Positions 23,339 to 32,607 of a stretch of DNA of 64,000 bases are shown piece by piece. The notes beneath the pieces are model-generated. The model worked only from the letters and a program-made list of their open reading frames with translations. It was not told the origin of the DNA and did not search any database. Origin of the DNA: Arthrobacter_N sp051262515 (GTDB lineage: Bacteria; Actinomycetota; Actinomycetes; Actinomycetales; Micrococcaceae); the NCBI RefSeq assembly GCF_051262515.1, contig NZ_JBIMER010000008.1, positions 1 through 64,000 of the forward strand, in the 5' to 3' direction. The position numbers were made by a program, and so were the translations under genes. Each line of letters opens with the position of its first letter. The first letter of the stretch is position 1.

Positions 23339-24184
23339 CTAGGCGTTCCAGAGCCCGTAGGAGTCCGCGAGGTCCGCGATCTTCTGCGCGCGGGCCAGCC
23401 GCGGGAGATAGGAGCCGTCGCCGATGGAGGCGCCGGCGGCGTGCGCCGAGAGCATGTCGTGGGCCCAGCTGAGTTCGTCGGTGCTCGGGGACAGGCCGGT
23501 GTTGACGTCCTCGACCTGGTCCGCGGAGAGGCAGAGCTTGCCGGTCATGCCCATCGACGCCGTGGTCTGGCAGGCGGCGTGGACCTCTCCCCCGGTCGCG
23601 CCGGGAGTGGCCGGGCCGTCGATGGCGCCCGGGAGCTGGCCGACGCGGGAGGCGACCACCAGTTTGCCGCGCGCGTACGCCAGGGCCAGGGGGTCCTCGG
23701 AGACGCCGGTGTCCTTGCGGAAGTCGTTGGTGCCGAAGGCCAGCCGGAACGTGCCCGGGGCGGAGGCGATCGCCGTCGCGTTCTCGATGCCGATGGCGGA
23801 TTCGATCAGCGCGAGCACCGGCGTGCCGGCCTGCAGGCGCATGGCCGTGTAGGTCACCTGTTCCGGCTTCTCCGTCATGGCCAGCATGACGCCGCGCAGG
23901 CCCTTGGCCTTGGAGAGGGCCGCGAGGTCGTCGGCCCAGAATTCGGTTTCGAGGCCGTTGACGCGCACCCAGGCGGTCATTCCGGAGTTCAGGGCGTGCA
24001 CGACGGCGTCGCGCGCATCGGTCTTCTGCGCGTCCGGGACCGCGGCCTCCATGTCGAAGATGACCGAGTCCGCTTCGGAGGCGAGCGCGGGCGCGTACAG
24101 TTCCGGCTTCGCGGCGTTCACCAGAAGCCACGAGCGGGAAAGCTTGGCGGGCAGCGATGCCGCGCGTCGGTTGCGAAGGGACAT
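23339..24184 (-). CDS. HpcH/HpaI aldolase/citrate lyase beta-subunit family protein (CitE-like)
   Basis: 281 aa TIM-barrel lyase. Landmarks: SWLLVNAAKPEL, DSVIFDMEAAVPDAQK (start of the barrel, acidic Glu), AWVRVNGLETEFWADDL, ALIESAIGIENA (catalytic Glu), RLAFGTNDFRKDTG (Asp metal ligand) and a late MTGKLCLSADQVEDVN. CitE-like stand-alone proteins act as malyl-CoA, citramalyl-CoA or related lyases/thioesterases. No citrate lyase alpha or acyl-carrier genes are nearby, so a CoA-ester role is more likely. Its start codon leaves no ambiguity; the stop abuts the shared terminator. Confidence 0.8.
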   Translation of the reverse strand: MSLRNRRAASLPAKLSRSWLLVNAAKPELYAPALASEADSVIFDMEAAVPDAQKTDARDAVVHALNSGMTAWVRVNGLETEFWADDLAALSKAKGLRGVMLAMTEKPEQVTYTAMRLQAGTPVLALIESAIGIENATAIASAPGTFRLAFGTNDFRKDTGVSEDPLALAYARGKLVVASRVGQLPGAIDGPATPGATGGEVHAACQTTASMGMTGKLCLSADQVEDVNTGLSPSTDELSWAHDMLSAHAAGASIGDGSYLPRLARAQKIADLADSYGLWNA

Positions 24185-24304
24185 GCCCCCAGCCTACTCA
24201 CTCCGCCTTGGGGCGTTCCACCGAGTGTCCCGCCATACGCGTCCTGACTTGCCTCTTCACGCCCTACAGGTGCCGCAGGCCACATGAGGGTGGATGATGA
24301 AACC

Positions 24305-24601
24305 ATGTGGTTCGGCTGGATCGAGTTCGATCTCCTCCTCGGCGACGTGCATTCGCTCAAGGAGAAGCGGGCCGCCGTGCGCCCGATCATCTCCGAGGTG
24401 CGGCGCCGCTTCGAGGTCTCGGCCGCCGAGACGGGGCACCTGGACCTCCACCGGCGCGCGGGGATCTCCGCGGCCGTCGTCGCCGCGGACCGCGCGCACG
24501 TGGTGGAGGTACTCGACGCCGTCGAACGCCTCGTCGCGTACCGTCCCGAAGTCGAGCTGCTCAGCGCGCGGCGGCGGATCGGTTCGTCCAAGGACGAATA
24601 G
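24305..24601 (+). CDS. DUF503 family protein
   Basis: 98 aa, nearly the standard DUF503 sequence: MWFGWIEFDLLLGDVHSLKE, KRAAVRPIISEVRRRFEVSA, AETGHLDLHRRAGI, and ELLSARRRI at the end. The ATG at 24305 is chosen because family members begin MWxGW; an in-frame ATG at 24284 would add seven residues. In many bacteria this family (YlxP) lies beside rbfA and infB and is linked to ribosome assembly; here it stands alone, so its role is inferred from the family only. Confidence 0.85.
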   Translation: MWFGWIEFDLLLGDVHSLKEKRAAVRPIISEVRRRFEVSAAETGHLDLHRRAGISAAVVAADRAHVVEVLDAVERLVAYRPEVELLSARRRIGSSKDE

Positions 24602-24627
24602 GCGGGGACGGATAGGCGGCGCCGCCG

Positions 24628-25473
24628 CTACGGCTGCGGGGCGAACCCGACCGGAACCGCGGTGGCCGTCCACACGCTGCCGTCCTTGGCGCTGGTTTCG
24701 AAGAGCACCAGCGCGCCGCCTCCGGAACCGGGGTTGTCCCATTCGACGTTCCCGCTGAACGGCCCCATGTCCGGCCCGGATCCACCCATCACGATCCCGG
24801 TCCCGAGCGGCTCGTCCCTGCCGTGGGCTCGGACCGCAACCTCGACGGTGGCCTCGAACGCGCGCGAGGAACCGGACAGCGTGACAGGCGAGACGATCTG
24901 CTCGCCTGCAGCGGGCGATTCCAGTTGGATTTCCGTGCTCATCGCCCCGAGGGCGTACCAGTTGCCGTCGGACAGTTGCCGCAGCAGCACGGTGGTCACC
25001 GCGCCGTCCGCGACCGCGCGGACCTCCAGTTCGCCGGAGCGCGAATCGCCCTGCATGAACTCGCCGTAGACGGGATCGGTGTACCCCGCGAGCTCCTCGG
25101 CGAAGCCGGCGGCGGCCTCCTTCGGGTCGCCGTACCGCAGGGTGCCGTCCGGATCGGGCCAGACCACCGTGGCCGCCTCGGCGGCGGGCAACGACGGCGC
25201 GGTGCCCGGAAGGTCGGAGGCGGACGCCGTCGGCGACGGGCTTGGAGATGGTGACGGGCTCTGCGAGGGGGTCGGCGTCGCGGAACCACCCGCGGAGGTG
25301 GGCGCCGCGCTCGAGTCCGGGGGCGGCGTCGTACCGGGGGTTCCGGCCTCCGGTCCGCCCGCCTGCTGCATCAGCAGGACCGCCACCCAGACCAGGGCGG
25401 CCACCAGCGCCACCGCAAGCAGTGCGACGGCTGTCTTCCGGCCGCGGCCGGTGGGGGTTGCGTTCTCGCTCAT
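24628..25473 (-). CDS. Membrane-anchored protein with a C-terminal Gmad2 immunoglobulin-like domain
   Basis: 281 aa. A single N-terminal membrane helix (about 14-35) is followed by a Ser/Pro/Thr-rich linker with repeated SPSP, then a middle domain, and a C-terminal Gmad2 domain (IQLESPAAGEQIVSPVTLSG, a glycine-rich loop, and the final ATAVPVGF). Gmad2 occurs in spore-germination and cell-surface proteins, often with GerMN; a GerMN-like lipoprotein is encoded 10 kb downstream at 34690-35289. Likely a cell-envelope protein of unknown role. Start at the ATG that places the basic residues before the helix. Confidence 0.7.
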   Translation of the reverse strand: MSENATPTGRGRKTAVALLAVALVAALVWVAVLLMQQAGGPEAGTPGTTPPPDSSAAPTSAGGSATPTPSQSPSPSPSPSPTASASDLPGTAPSLPAAEAATVVWPDPDGTLRYGDPKEAAAGFAEELAGYTDPVYGEFMQGDSRSGELEVRAVADGAVTTVLLRQLSDGNWYALGAMSTEIQLESPAAGEQIVSPVTLSGSSRAFEATVEVAVRAHGRDEPLGTGIVMGGSGPDMGPFSGNVEWDNPGSGGGALVLFETSAKDGSVWTATAVPVGFAPQP

Positions 25474-25484
25474 GACGGCACCGT

Positions 25485-25528
25485 AACCGCTCCCCGTCCG
25501 CGCAAACGAGAACGGACAGGGAGCGGTT
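25485..25528 (-). terminator. Candidate terminator after the bet operon
   Basis: AACCGCTCCCCGTCCG (25485-25500) pairs with CGGACAGGGAGCGGTT (25513-25528), a 16-bp stem with one mismatch and a 12-nt loop, located 22 bp after the betA stop. No good T-run follows, so efficiency is uncertain. Confidence 0.5.
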
Positions 25529-25549
25529 CGGTGACGTTTCGGCGCGCTC

Positions 25550-27133
25550 CTAGACCGTCCCGCGGATGAGATCGGCGCACCGCTCACCGATCATCATGGT
25601 GGTGATGTTCGGGTTCACGGTGACCAGCTCCGGCATCACCGAGGCGTCGGCGACACGGAGCCCGGCAATCCCCTTGACGCGTAGTTCGGGATCGAGCGGC
25701 GCGGACGGATCAGCGGCGGCGCCCATTTTCACGGTGCCGGCCGGGTGGTAGACCGTGTTGTGCGTCTTGCGGATGTAGTCGCGGATCTCGTCGTCGGACT
25801 GCACCTCCGTCCCTGGATACAGCTCGCGGCCCGCCCACTCGGCCATCGCCGGCTGTGCCACGATTTCGCGGGCCTTGCGGATCCCCGCGACCATGACGCG
25901 CATATCGTGTCCTTCGGCGTCCGTGAAGTAACGCGGATCCACCATCGGCTTGTCACGGTAGTCGCGACTGCGCAGCCGAACCGTCCCCCGGGAACGCGCA
26001 TGCGTGACGTTGGGGGTCAGGCAGAAACCGTTCTCCGTGGTCGGGTATCCCTGGCGAAGCGTGTGCATGTCGAACGGAACGGTGCCGTAGTGCATCATCA
26101 GGTCCGGTCGGTCCAGCCCCTCCTCGGTGGGGGTGAAGACACCGATCTCCCACCACTGGGTGGACTGCTCCACCATGGGCTTCTTCGCTTCCCACTGGAT
26201 GACACCCTCGGGGTGGTCCTGGAGGTTCTCCCCGATGCCGGGGGAATCGACGAGGACCTCGATGCCGTGCTCGGTCAGGTGCTGGGCGGGGCCGATGCCG
26301 GAGAGCATCAGCAGCTTGGGCGAGTCGACCGCGCCCGCGGACAGCACCACCTCGCGGCGCGCGGAGAGCGTGTGCGTGGTGCCGAACGCGGAGTCCACAA
26401 CATCGACGCCGGTGCATCGGCGGTCCGCGTCGAAGTTCAGCACGCGGGCGCGCAGGCCCGTCAGCAAGGTGAAGTTGGGCCGCTCCATGATCGGGTGGAT
26501 GTAGGAGACGGAGCTGGAGGACCGCGTGCCGTCGCTGCGCCGGTTGATCTGGAAGAAATTCGCCCCGTTGACCACGGTGGTGCCGTCGTTGAAACGGGAG
26601 CGCGGGATCCCGGCCTGCTCACACGCGTCTAGGATCGCCACGCCGGACGGGTCCACGGGCGGCACGTTCATCAGGTGAACCGGGCCCGAGCTGCCGTGGT
26701 GTGGCGCGTCCGGTCCGGCGTCCTCGTTGGTCTCCAGGCGCCGGAACAGCGGGTAGGTGGCATCGGCGTTCCAGCCGGTGGCGCCGTGGACAGACTCCCA
26801 CTCGTCCAGGTCCTCCCGCGGGGCCCAGAAGGCGATGCAGGAGTTGTGGCTGGAGCAGCCGCCCATCACCTTGGCGCGGGCGTGGCGCATGAAGGAATTT
26901 CCGTTCTCCTGCGGCTCGATCGGGTAGTCCCAGTCGTACCCAGACTCCAGGAGCTCCATCCAGCGGTCCAGCTGCAGGATTTCCGGCAGGTCCCTGTCGT
27001 CGGGGCCGGCCTCGACGAGGACCACCTCCACGGATGGGTCCTCGCTGAGCCGTGCGGCAACGGCGGCCCCGGCGGAGCCTCCCCCGATGACGATGTAGTC
27101 GAACTCACGCCCGTCCAGCTGTTTGTTCGTCAT
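25550..27133 (-). CDS. betA: GMC oxidoreductase, choline dehydrogenase BetA
   Basis: 527 aa. The N-terminal FAD Rossmann motif reads YIVIGGGSAGAAVAARLSED, GMC signature 1 lies around KVMGGCSSHN, signature 2 around GAVDSPKLLMLSGIGP, and the C-terminal active site contains YHPAGTVKMG and VADASVMPELVTVNPNITTM. It oxidises choline to betaine aldehyde, on to glycine betaine with BetB. The start overlaps the betB stop by four bases (ATGA-type, TGATG). Last gene of betT-betB-betA, which matches choline-to-betaine osmoprotectant synthesis; general alcohol-oxidising GMC function is the alternative. Confidence 0.9.
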   Translation of the reverse strand: MTNKQLDGREFDYIVIGGGSAGAAVAARLSEDPSVEVVLVEAGPDDRDLPEILQLDRWMELLESGYDWDYPIEPQENGNSFMRHARAKVMGGCSSHNSCIAFWAPREDLDEWESVHGATGWNADATYPLFRRLETNEDAGPDAPHHGSSGPVHLMNVPPVDPSGVAILDACEQAGIPRSRFNDGTTVVNGANFFQINRRSDGTRSSSSVSYIHPIMERPNFTLLTGLRARVLNFDADRRCTGVDVVDSAFGTTHTLSARREVVLSAGAVDSPKLLMLSGIGPAQHLTEHGIEVLVDSPGIGENLQDHPEGVIQWEAKKPMVEQSTQWWEIGVFTPTEEGLDRPDLMMHYGTVPFDMHTLRQGYPTTENGFCLTPNVTHARSRGTVRLRSRDYRDKPMVDPRYFTDAEGHDMRVMVAGIRKAREIVAQPAMAEWAGRELYPGTEVQSDDEIRDYIRKTHNTVYHPAGTVKMGAAADPSAPLDPELRVKGIAGLRVADASVMPELVTVNPNITTMMIGERCADLIRGTV

Positions 27134-28638
27134 CACTTCCCCTGTCCGTGGTCAGCGAACCAGCCGGTGACCTGCGGATCCGTGTTCTGGTAGATGTGCT
27201 TGGCCTCCTGATACTCGGCGAGCCCGCTGGGGCCGAGCTCCCGCCCGACGCCCGATTGGCCGAAGCCGCCCCACTCGGCCTGCGGCAGGTAGGGGTGGAA
27301 GTCGTTGATCCAGATGGTCCCGTGGCGCAGCCTGCCTGCCACCCGCTGCGCGCGGCCCGCGTCCTGGGTCCAGACGGCGCCTGCGAGGCCGTAGTGCGTG
27401 TCATTGGCCGTGGCGACGGCCTCCTCCTCACCCGAGAACGTCTCCACCGTTACCACCGGGCCGAAGGCCTCGTCCACCACCACGCTCATGCCGCGCGTCA
27501 CCCGGTCCAGGATGGTGGGCAGGTAGTACTGGCCCACCGCCAAATCCCCGGCACCGAACTCGCCGCCACAGCGCAACCGCGCCCCCTCGGCGACGCCGGC
27601 GCGCACGTACGCGTCCACCTTGTCCCGATGTGCCGAGGAGATCAACGGGCCGGTCTCAGAGTTCTCATTGAACGGACCGCCTAGGCGGATCTCCCGTGCG
27701 CGGCGAACCAGTTCGTCGACAAAACGCTCGGCAATGGACTCCTCGACGATCAACCGGGCGCCCGCGGAGCACACCTGGCCGGAGTGCACGAACGCGGCGT
27801 TCAGTGCGTTGTCCACCGCGGCGTCGAAGTCGGCATCCGCGAAGACCACGTTCGGGTTCTTGCCGCCCAACTCCAGGGCGACCTTCTTCACGGTCGCGGC
27901 CGCGGCGGCCGCGATCCGCTTGCCGGTCTCCAGCCCGCCGGTGAAGGACACCATATCCACGTCCGGGTGCTCGGAGAGCGGCGCGCCGGCCTCGGCGCCC
28001 GCCCCCGTGACCAGGTTGGCGACCCCGGCCGGCAACCCGAGCTCCTCGAAGACGTCCATCATGAGCATCGAAGTGGAGGGCGTCAGCTCCGAGGGCTTGA
28101 GCACGAAGGAGCAGCCCGCGGCGATCGCGGGGGCCATCTTCCACGCCGCCTGCAGCAGCGGATAGTTCCACGGCGTGATCATGCCGCAAACGCCGACCGG
28201 CTCGTAGGCCACGCGACTGACGACGCCGTTGTCCCCGGCGTCGACGACGCGCCCGGCGTCTTGGCCGGCGAGGCGGCCAAAGTACTCGAAGCACGCGATG
28301 ATGTCATCCATGTCGATACGGCTCTCGAGAATCCGCTTACCGGTGTCCAGCGACTCGGCACGGGCGAACTCCTCGCGGCGCTCGCGCAGCCGCGCCGCGG
28401 TCCGCAACAGGAAGTCGCCGCGGCGGGGTGCCGGTACGGCGGACCAGACCCCTGAGTCGAAGGCGCGGCGCGCGGCGGCGATGGCCAATTCGCTGTCTGC
28501 GCGGCCTGCCTCCGAGACCGTGGCGACGACTGCGCCGTCGGCCGGGCAGACGATGTCGCGGGTGGCCCCGGAACGGGCCGCCGTCCAGACTCCGTCGATG
28601 TACAGGGACTTGGCCGCGGAGGCCGAAGCGATGCTCAT
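27133..28638 (-). CDS. betB: Betaine-aldehyde dehydrogenase BetB
   Basis: 501 aa ALDH-superfamily enzyme. Visible sites: the Asn of GMITPWNYPLLQ, VLKPSELTP, FTGGLETGKRI in the cofactor region, the catalytic Glu of VALELGGKNPNVVF and the catalytic Cys of SGQVCSAGARL. It oxidises betaine aldehyde to glycine betaine with NAD(P). The ATG at 28638 overlaps the betT stop (ATGA), and AAGGAG inside betT is its ribosome site. Longer frames run into betT and are excluded. Middle gene of the betTBA operon. Confidence 0.92.
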   Translation of the reverse strand: MSIASASAAKSLYIDGVWTAARSGATRDIVCPADGAVVATVSEAGRADSELAIAAARRAFDSGVWSAVPAPRRGDFLLRTAARLRERREEFARAESLDTGKRILESRIDMDDIIACFEYFGRLAGQDAGRVVDAGDNGVVSRVAYEPVGVCGMITPWNYPLLQAAWKMAPAIAAGCSFVLKPSELTPSTSMLMMDVFEELGLPAGVANLVTGAGAEAGAPLSEHPDVDMVSFTGGLETGKRIAAAAAATVKKVALELGGKNPNVVFADADFDAAVDNALNAAFVHSGQVCSAGARLIVEESIAERFVDELVRRAREIRLGGPFNENSETGPLISSAHRDKVDAYVRAGVAEGARLRCGGEFGAGDLAVGQYYLPTILDRVTRGMSVVVDEAFGPVVTVETFSGEEEAVATANDTHYGLAGAVWTQDAGRAQRVAGRLRHGTIWINDFHPYLPQAEWGGFGQSGVGRELGPSGLAEYQEAKHIYQNTDPQVTGWFADHGQGK

Positions 28639-30833
28639 GGCGTCTCCTTCTCGGGGTGGTTTCGGTGGGTGGATGTTGTGGTTGTCGAGACGGAATCGGC
28701 GGAGGCAGCTGCGGGGACGAGGGACTCCTCGTCCACGGTCTCGTAGTCGCCTTCCCATTCCGCCTTGGGTGCCGCACTTTCGGCGACGGTGCTGGAAGCC
28801 AGCGTCCCGCGGTTCTGGTGCAGGAATTCCAGGTGGACCTCGTAGTGGTCCAGGACGTCGGCGATGAGCTGCTCGCGAGAGGACCCGAAGAGGTCGTAGC
28901 CGTGGCTTCCCTCGAGGGAGAACACCTCCATGCGGTAGTACTTGTTACCCGCCGCCGTGGACTTCGCGTAGGACGGGACGTCATGCTGCACCGGGTACAC
29001 CTGGTACTTGAACACCCGTTCGTCGCCGAGCTCGACGTACAGGTCCGCGGTGTCTATCCCGATCTGCTCCACGACGCCGCTCTCCAGGCGAGCGTCGACA
29101 CCCTGCTCGGCGAGTTCGCCGCGGACCTCATCCAGTGCCGGATAGGCGATGTCCTCCACGAAGCGCTGCGCCTGACGGCGGCCGGGGTAGCTCATCGCCC
29201 GGGACACGCGCTGCCGCCAGCCGCGGAGGGGGTCCTGGCCCGCGGAATTTGCCCGCGACGAGAGCACCGAGGGCAGTCCGGCGCGGAAGCTGGCCGCGAG
29301 CGCCGTCTCGACACGCAGCGCCTTATAGAGCCCCAGCATGATGAAGAGGAGGACCACGGAGAAGGGCAACCCCATGATGACCGTGGCGCTTTGCAGCGTC
29401 GGCACTCCACCAACCAACAGCATGGCGAGCGTCAGCACCCCGGTGGCCATGGCCCAGAAGATCCGCAGCCACTTGGGTCCGTCCGAGTCGGCGTCCTTGA
29501 GGTGCGAGGTGAAGTTGCTCATCACCAGGGCACCGGAGTCCGCACTGGTCACGTAGAACAACAATCCGGTGAAGGTGGCGACGGCCGCGCTCAGCGGGGC
29601 CGCCGGGTATTGCTCCAGCAGGCCGTAGAACGCCCGTTCCGGCGTGTTCATGGCCGTTTCGCCGAAGGCGGCGTTGCCACCCATGACGAGGCTCAGGGCG
29701 CTGTTGCCGAAGATGGAGATCCAGAGCAGGATGAACGCGAACGGCACCACGAGCACTCCCGTGACGAATTCACGGATGGTGCGTCCGCGGGAGATGCGCG
29801 CCAGGAAGAGCCCGACGAACGGAGCCCAGGCGATCCACCAAGCCCAGAAGAAGAGCGTCCAGGCGTTCAGCCAACCATCGGGACGGTCGTAGGCGAAGGT
29901 GTCCAGCGCCATACCCGGGAAGCGGGAAAGCGTGTCGCCGATGTTCTGGATGATCGCGTCGAAGAGGAACGTGGTCTTGCCCGCGATGAGCACGAACAGC
30001 ATCAGCGCTGCGGCCAGGAGGATGTTCAACTCGGAGAGTCGACGGATGCCCTTCTCCACGCCACTGACGACGGATACGGTGGCCATCGCCACGGCGACTG
30101 CGATCAGCGCGATTTGCACCGACGTGGTTTCAGGGACACCGAACATGAAGTTCAGGCCGTAGTTCAATTGCGCGACGCCGATGCCCAGGCTTGTCGCGAT
30201 GCCGAAGATGGTGCCGAGCATCGCCGCGATGTCCACGGTGTCGCCGATGCGGCCATGGATGCGCTTGCCGAGGATCGGGTACAGCGCCGAACGGATACTC
30301 AGCGGAAGATTGTGCCGGTAGGCGAAGTAGCCTAGGGCTAGGCCCATCAGCGCGTAGAGGCCCCAGCCGAGGATCCCGTAGTGGAACAGCGTCCAGACCA
30401 TAGCTTGGCGCGCCGCGGCAACGTCCCCGCCCTCTCCGGTCGGCGGCGCGAGGAACTGCGTGACCGGCTCGGCGACGGAGAAGAACATCAGGTCGATCCC
30501 GATTCCGGCCGCGAACAGCATGGCCGTCCACGTGAACAGGTTGAAAGTGGGCCGGGAGTGGTCCGGTCCCAGCCGGGTCTTGCCGACCTTGCTGGCCGCC
30601 ACAACCACCACGAACGCGAAGACCAGGACCACGATCAGCGAGTAGTACCAGCCGAACGTGGCCCCGACCCAGGTCACGACAGTGCCGATGACGGCGTCCG
30701 CGGTTTCGCGGTCGAGGATGGCCCACAGGGCGATGGCCAGAATACCCGCGGCGGATCCGAGGAAGACGGTCTTGTTGACGCGCGTCTGCGCTTGCACGCC
30801 GGGCGGCGCGGGCTGGGGGTTGGCCGAGTTCAT
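28635..30833 (-). CDS. betT: BCCT-family choline transporter BetT
   Basis: 732 aa. Twelve membrane helices with BCCT signatures: AAGIGIDLMFFSVAEPV (glycine-rich substrate helix) and WTLFFWAWWIAWAPFVGLFLARISRGRTIREF. A cytoplasmic tail of about 200 residues follows, as in the osmosensing BetT group, containing DVPSYAKSTA and DHYEVHLEFLHQ. The extra Thr/Ser-rich end is peculiar to this protein. The ATG at 30833 has AAGGA 6-7 bp upstream. It imports choline for BetB and BetA. First gene of the operon; no betI repressor is nearby, so control may be osmotic. Confidence 0.92.
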   Translation of the reverse strand: MNSANPQPAPPGVQAQTRVNKTVFLGSAAGILAIALWAILDRETADAVIGTVVTWVGATFGWYYSLIVVLVFAFVVVVAASKVGKTRLGPDHSRPTFNLFTWTAMLFAAGIGIDLMFFSVAEPVTQFLAPPTGEGGDVAAARQAMVWTLFHYGILGWGLYALMGLALGYFAYRHNLPLSIRSALYPILGKRIHGRIGDTVDIAAMLGTIFGIATSLGIGVAQLNYGLNFMFGVPETTSVQIALIAVAVAMATVSVVSGVEKGIRRLSELNILLAAALMLFVLIAGKTTFLFDAIIQNIGDTLSRFPGMALDTFAYDRPDGWLNAWTLFFWAWWIAWAPFVGLFLARISRGRTIREFVTGVLVVPFAFILLWISIFGNSALSLVMGGNAAFGETAMNTPERAFYGLLEQYPAAPLSAAVATFTGLLFYVTSADSGALVMSNFTSHLKDADSDGPKWLRIFWAMATGVLTLAMLLVGGVPTLQSATVIMGLPFSVVLLFIMLGLYKALRVETALAASFRAGLPSVLSSRANSAGQDPLRGWRQRVSRAMSYPGRRQAQRFVEDIAYPALDEVRGELAEQGVDARLESGVVEQIGIDTADLYVELGDERVFKYQVYPVQHDVPSYAKSTAAGNKYYRMEVFSLEGSHGYDLFGSSREQLIADVLDHYEVHLEFLHQNRGTLASSTVAESAAPKAEWEGDYETVDEESLVPAAASADSVSTTTTSTHRNHPEKETP

Positions 30834-31011
30834 GTTCGTCCTTGCATCGAAGCGGGATCGTACGCGGAAAGGGCCCGCACCATCACGCCGATGGCCGGAC
30901 TGCTTCCCCACGCTAACAAAGCACCCCGCAAACCCATGCCGGTCACGCGCGCATTTACCACAAACAGTCCGGTGACCAACCCCACAAACATGGAGGGAGC
31001 TTACCGCCGTA

Positions 31012-31154
31012 CAGCCGGCGCCACATTGGGCCGCGCCATGCCCCCGCGCGCGGGACCAGCCCGCCCAGGTGCGCTGCCTTTCGCGGAATCGCGGCGCACG
31101 CGGGCTCAGGCACCACGCAGCGGGCACCTGCGCAGCTCCAATGTGGCGCCGGCT
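31012..31154. repeat. Family B inverted-repeat element, copy 1
   Basis: CAGCCGGCGCCACATTGG (31012-31029) and CCAATGTGGCGCCGGCT (31138-31154) are inverted copies 108 bp apart. The element fills the stretch between the start of betT (30833) and the end of the malic enzyme gene (31170). Apart from this, 30834-31169 holds only a likely betT promoter region and no gene. Confidence 0.85.
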
Positions 31155-31169
31155 ACCGCGGGAGGCCGG

Positions 31170-32348
31170 TTACCCCCGGGAGGCCTCGCCCACGGCCTTC
31201 GCCACGGCCTCGGCCACGCGCGGATCCAGCGGCGACGGGACGATGAAGTCCGCGCTGAGGTCCTCCTCGGCCAGCGCCGCGATGGCGTGGGCCGCGGCGA
31301 TCTTCATCTCCGGCGTGATGCGGCGCGCTCCGGCGTCGAGCGCGCCGCGGAAGATGCCCGGGAACGCCAGCACGTTGTTGATCTGGTTCGGGAAGTCTGA
31401 ACGCCCCGTGGCGACGACCGCCGCGTACTTGGCCGCGACGTCGGGCAGGACCTCCGGGTCCGGGTTGGAGAGCGCGAAGATGATGGCGTCCTCGTTCATC
31501 CCCGCCAGGTCCTCCTCCGCGACCTTCGAGGAGGAGACGCCCACCAGAACGTCCGCGCCGTCAAGCGCCTGGCGGATGCCGCCCATGATGTCGTTCTTGT
31601 TGGTCTTGGCGGCGTACTTCGCCTTGATGGCGTTCAGGTCGTCGCGCTCGCGGTTGATGGTGCCGCGCGAATCCACCAGCACCACGTCGCCGACGCCCGC
31701 GTTGACGAGGATCTCGGCGATCGCGATGCCAGCGGCGCCCGCACCGCTGACGACGACGCGCAGGTCGCCGAACGCGCGCCCGGTCACCTTCGCGGCGTTG
31801 GTGAGGGCGGCCAGGACGACGACGGCGGTGCCGTGTTGGTCGTCGTGCATCACCGGGCAGTCGAGCGCCTCGATCAGGCGCTCCTCCAGCTCGAAGCAGC
31901 GCGGCGCGGCGATGTCCTCGAGGTTCACGGCGCCGTAGCTCGGGCGCAGCCGCACCAGGGTCTCGATGATCTCGTCGACGTTGGTCGTGTCCAGCACCAG
32001 CGGGATGGAGTTCAGCCCGCCGAATGTCTTGAACAGGGCGGACTTGCCCTCCATGACGGGCAGCGACGCGGCGGGGCCGATGTCGCCGAGACCGAGGACG
32101 GCGGTGCCGTCGGAGACCACCACGACCAGTCGCGAGGCCCAAGTGTGGGTGGCGGCCTTGGCGGGATCCTCGGCGATGGCGCGCGACACCTGGGCGACGC
32201 CGGGCGTGTACGCGATGGACAGGGCGCGCTTGGAATCCAGCGGCATGGTGCACTCGACGGAAAGCTTGCCGCCCTCGTGGGAAGCGAAGATCTCCTCCTC
32301 GGTGATGGGGGAGACGGCGTTTTGGGGGTCGGTCGCAGTGGTGGGCAT
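31170..32348 (-). CDS. NAD(P)-dependent malic enzyme
   Basis: 392 aa, the short bacterial form. Landmarks: the substrate Tyr in SIAYTPGVAQVS, LGLGDIGPAASLPVMEGK, DCPVMHDDQHGTAVV (metal-binding Asp and neighbours), the dinucleotide motif VVSGAGAAGIAIAEIL, and ALSNPDPEV near the end. It oxidatively decarboxylates malate to pyruvate, linking the TCA cycle to pyruvate. Start chosen at the ATG with AGGAG about 7 bp upstream. Single-gene unit; reads towards a family B repeat. Confidence 0.93.
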   Translation of the reverse strand: MPTTATDPQNAVSPITEEEIFASHEGGKLSVECTMPLDSKRALSIAYTPGVAQVSRAIAEDPAKAATHTWASRLVVVVSDGTAVLGLGDIGPAASLPVMEGKSALFKTFGGLNSIPLVLDTTNVDEIIETLVRLRPSYGAVNLEDIAAPRCFELEERLIEALDCPVMHDDQHGTAVVVLAALTNAAKVTGRAFGDLRVVVSGAGAAGIAIAEILVNAGVGDVVLVDSRGTINRERDDLNAIKAKYAAKTNKNDIMGGIRQALDGADVLVGVSSSKVAEEDLAGMNEDAIIFALSNPDPEVLPDVAAKYAAVVATGRSDFPNQINNVLAFPGIFRGALDAGARRITPEMKIAAAHAIAALAEEDLSADFIVPSPLDPRVAEAVAKAVGEASRG

Positions 32349-32607
32349 CTTTGCTCCTGGGGAAAGTCTCTGATCGGTCAGCGGGCGCGACGCGGGTTCC
32401 GCGGGAACATCGCGGCCCGGGGTGGGGCGGCGGGATTCCTGCCTCGCTCTGCGGATGACGGCCAAGGGTAGTGGCGCGCACCTTCGCAGTGGTCAGTACT
32501 TTCTTTAGACCTCGTTTCCACGGTACGGCATCGGCGGCGGCCGCGTCATGTCGAATGCCCGAAAACGTCCCGGTCCAAAATCGCGCCGGACGGCGCACAA
32601 TATCCCT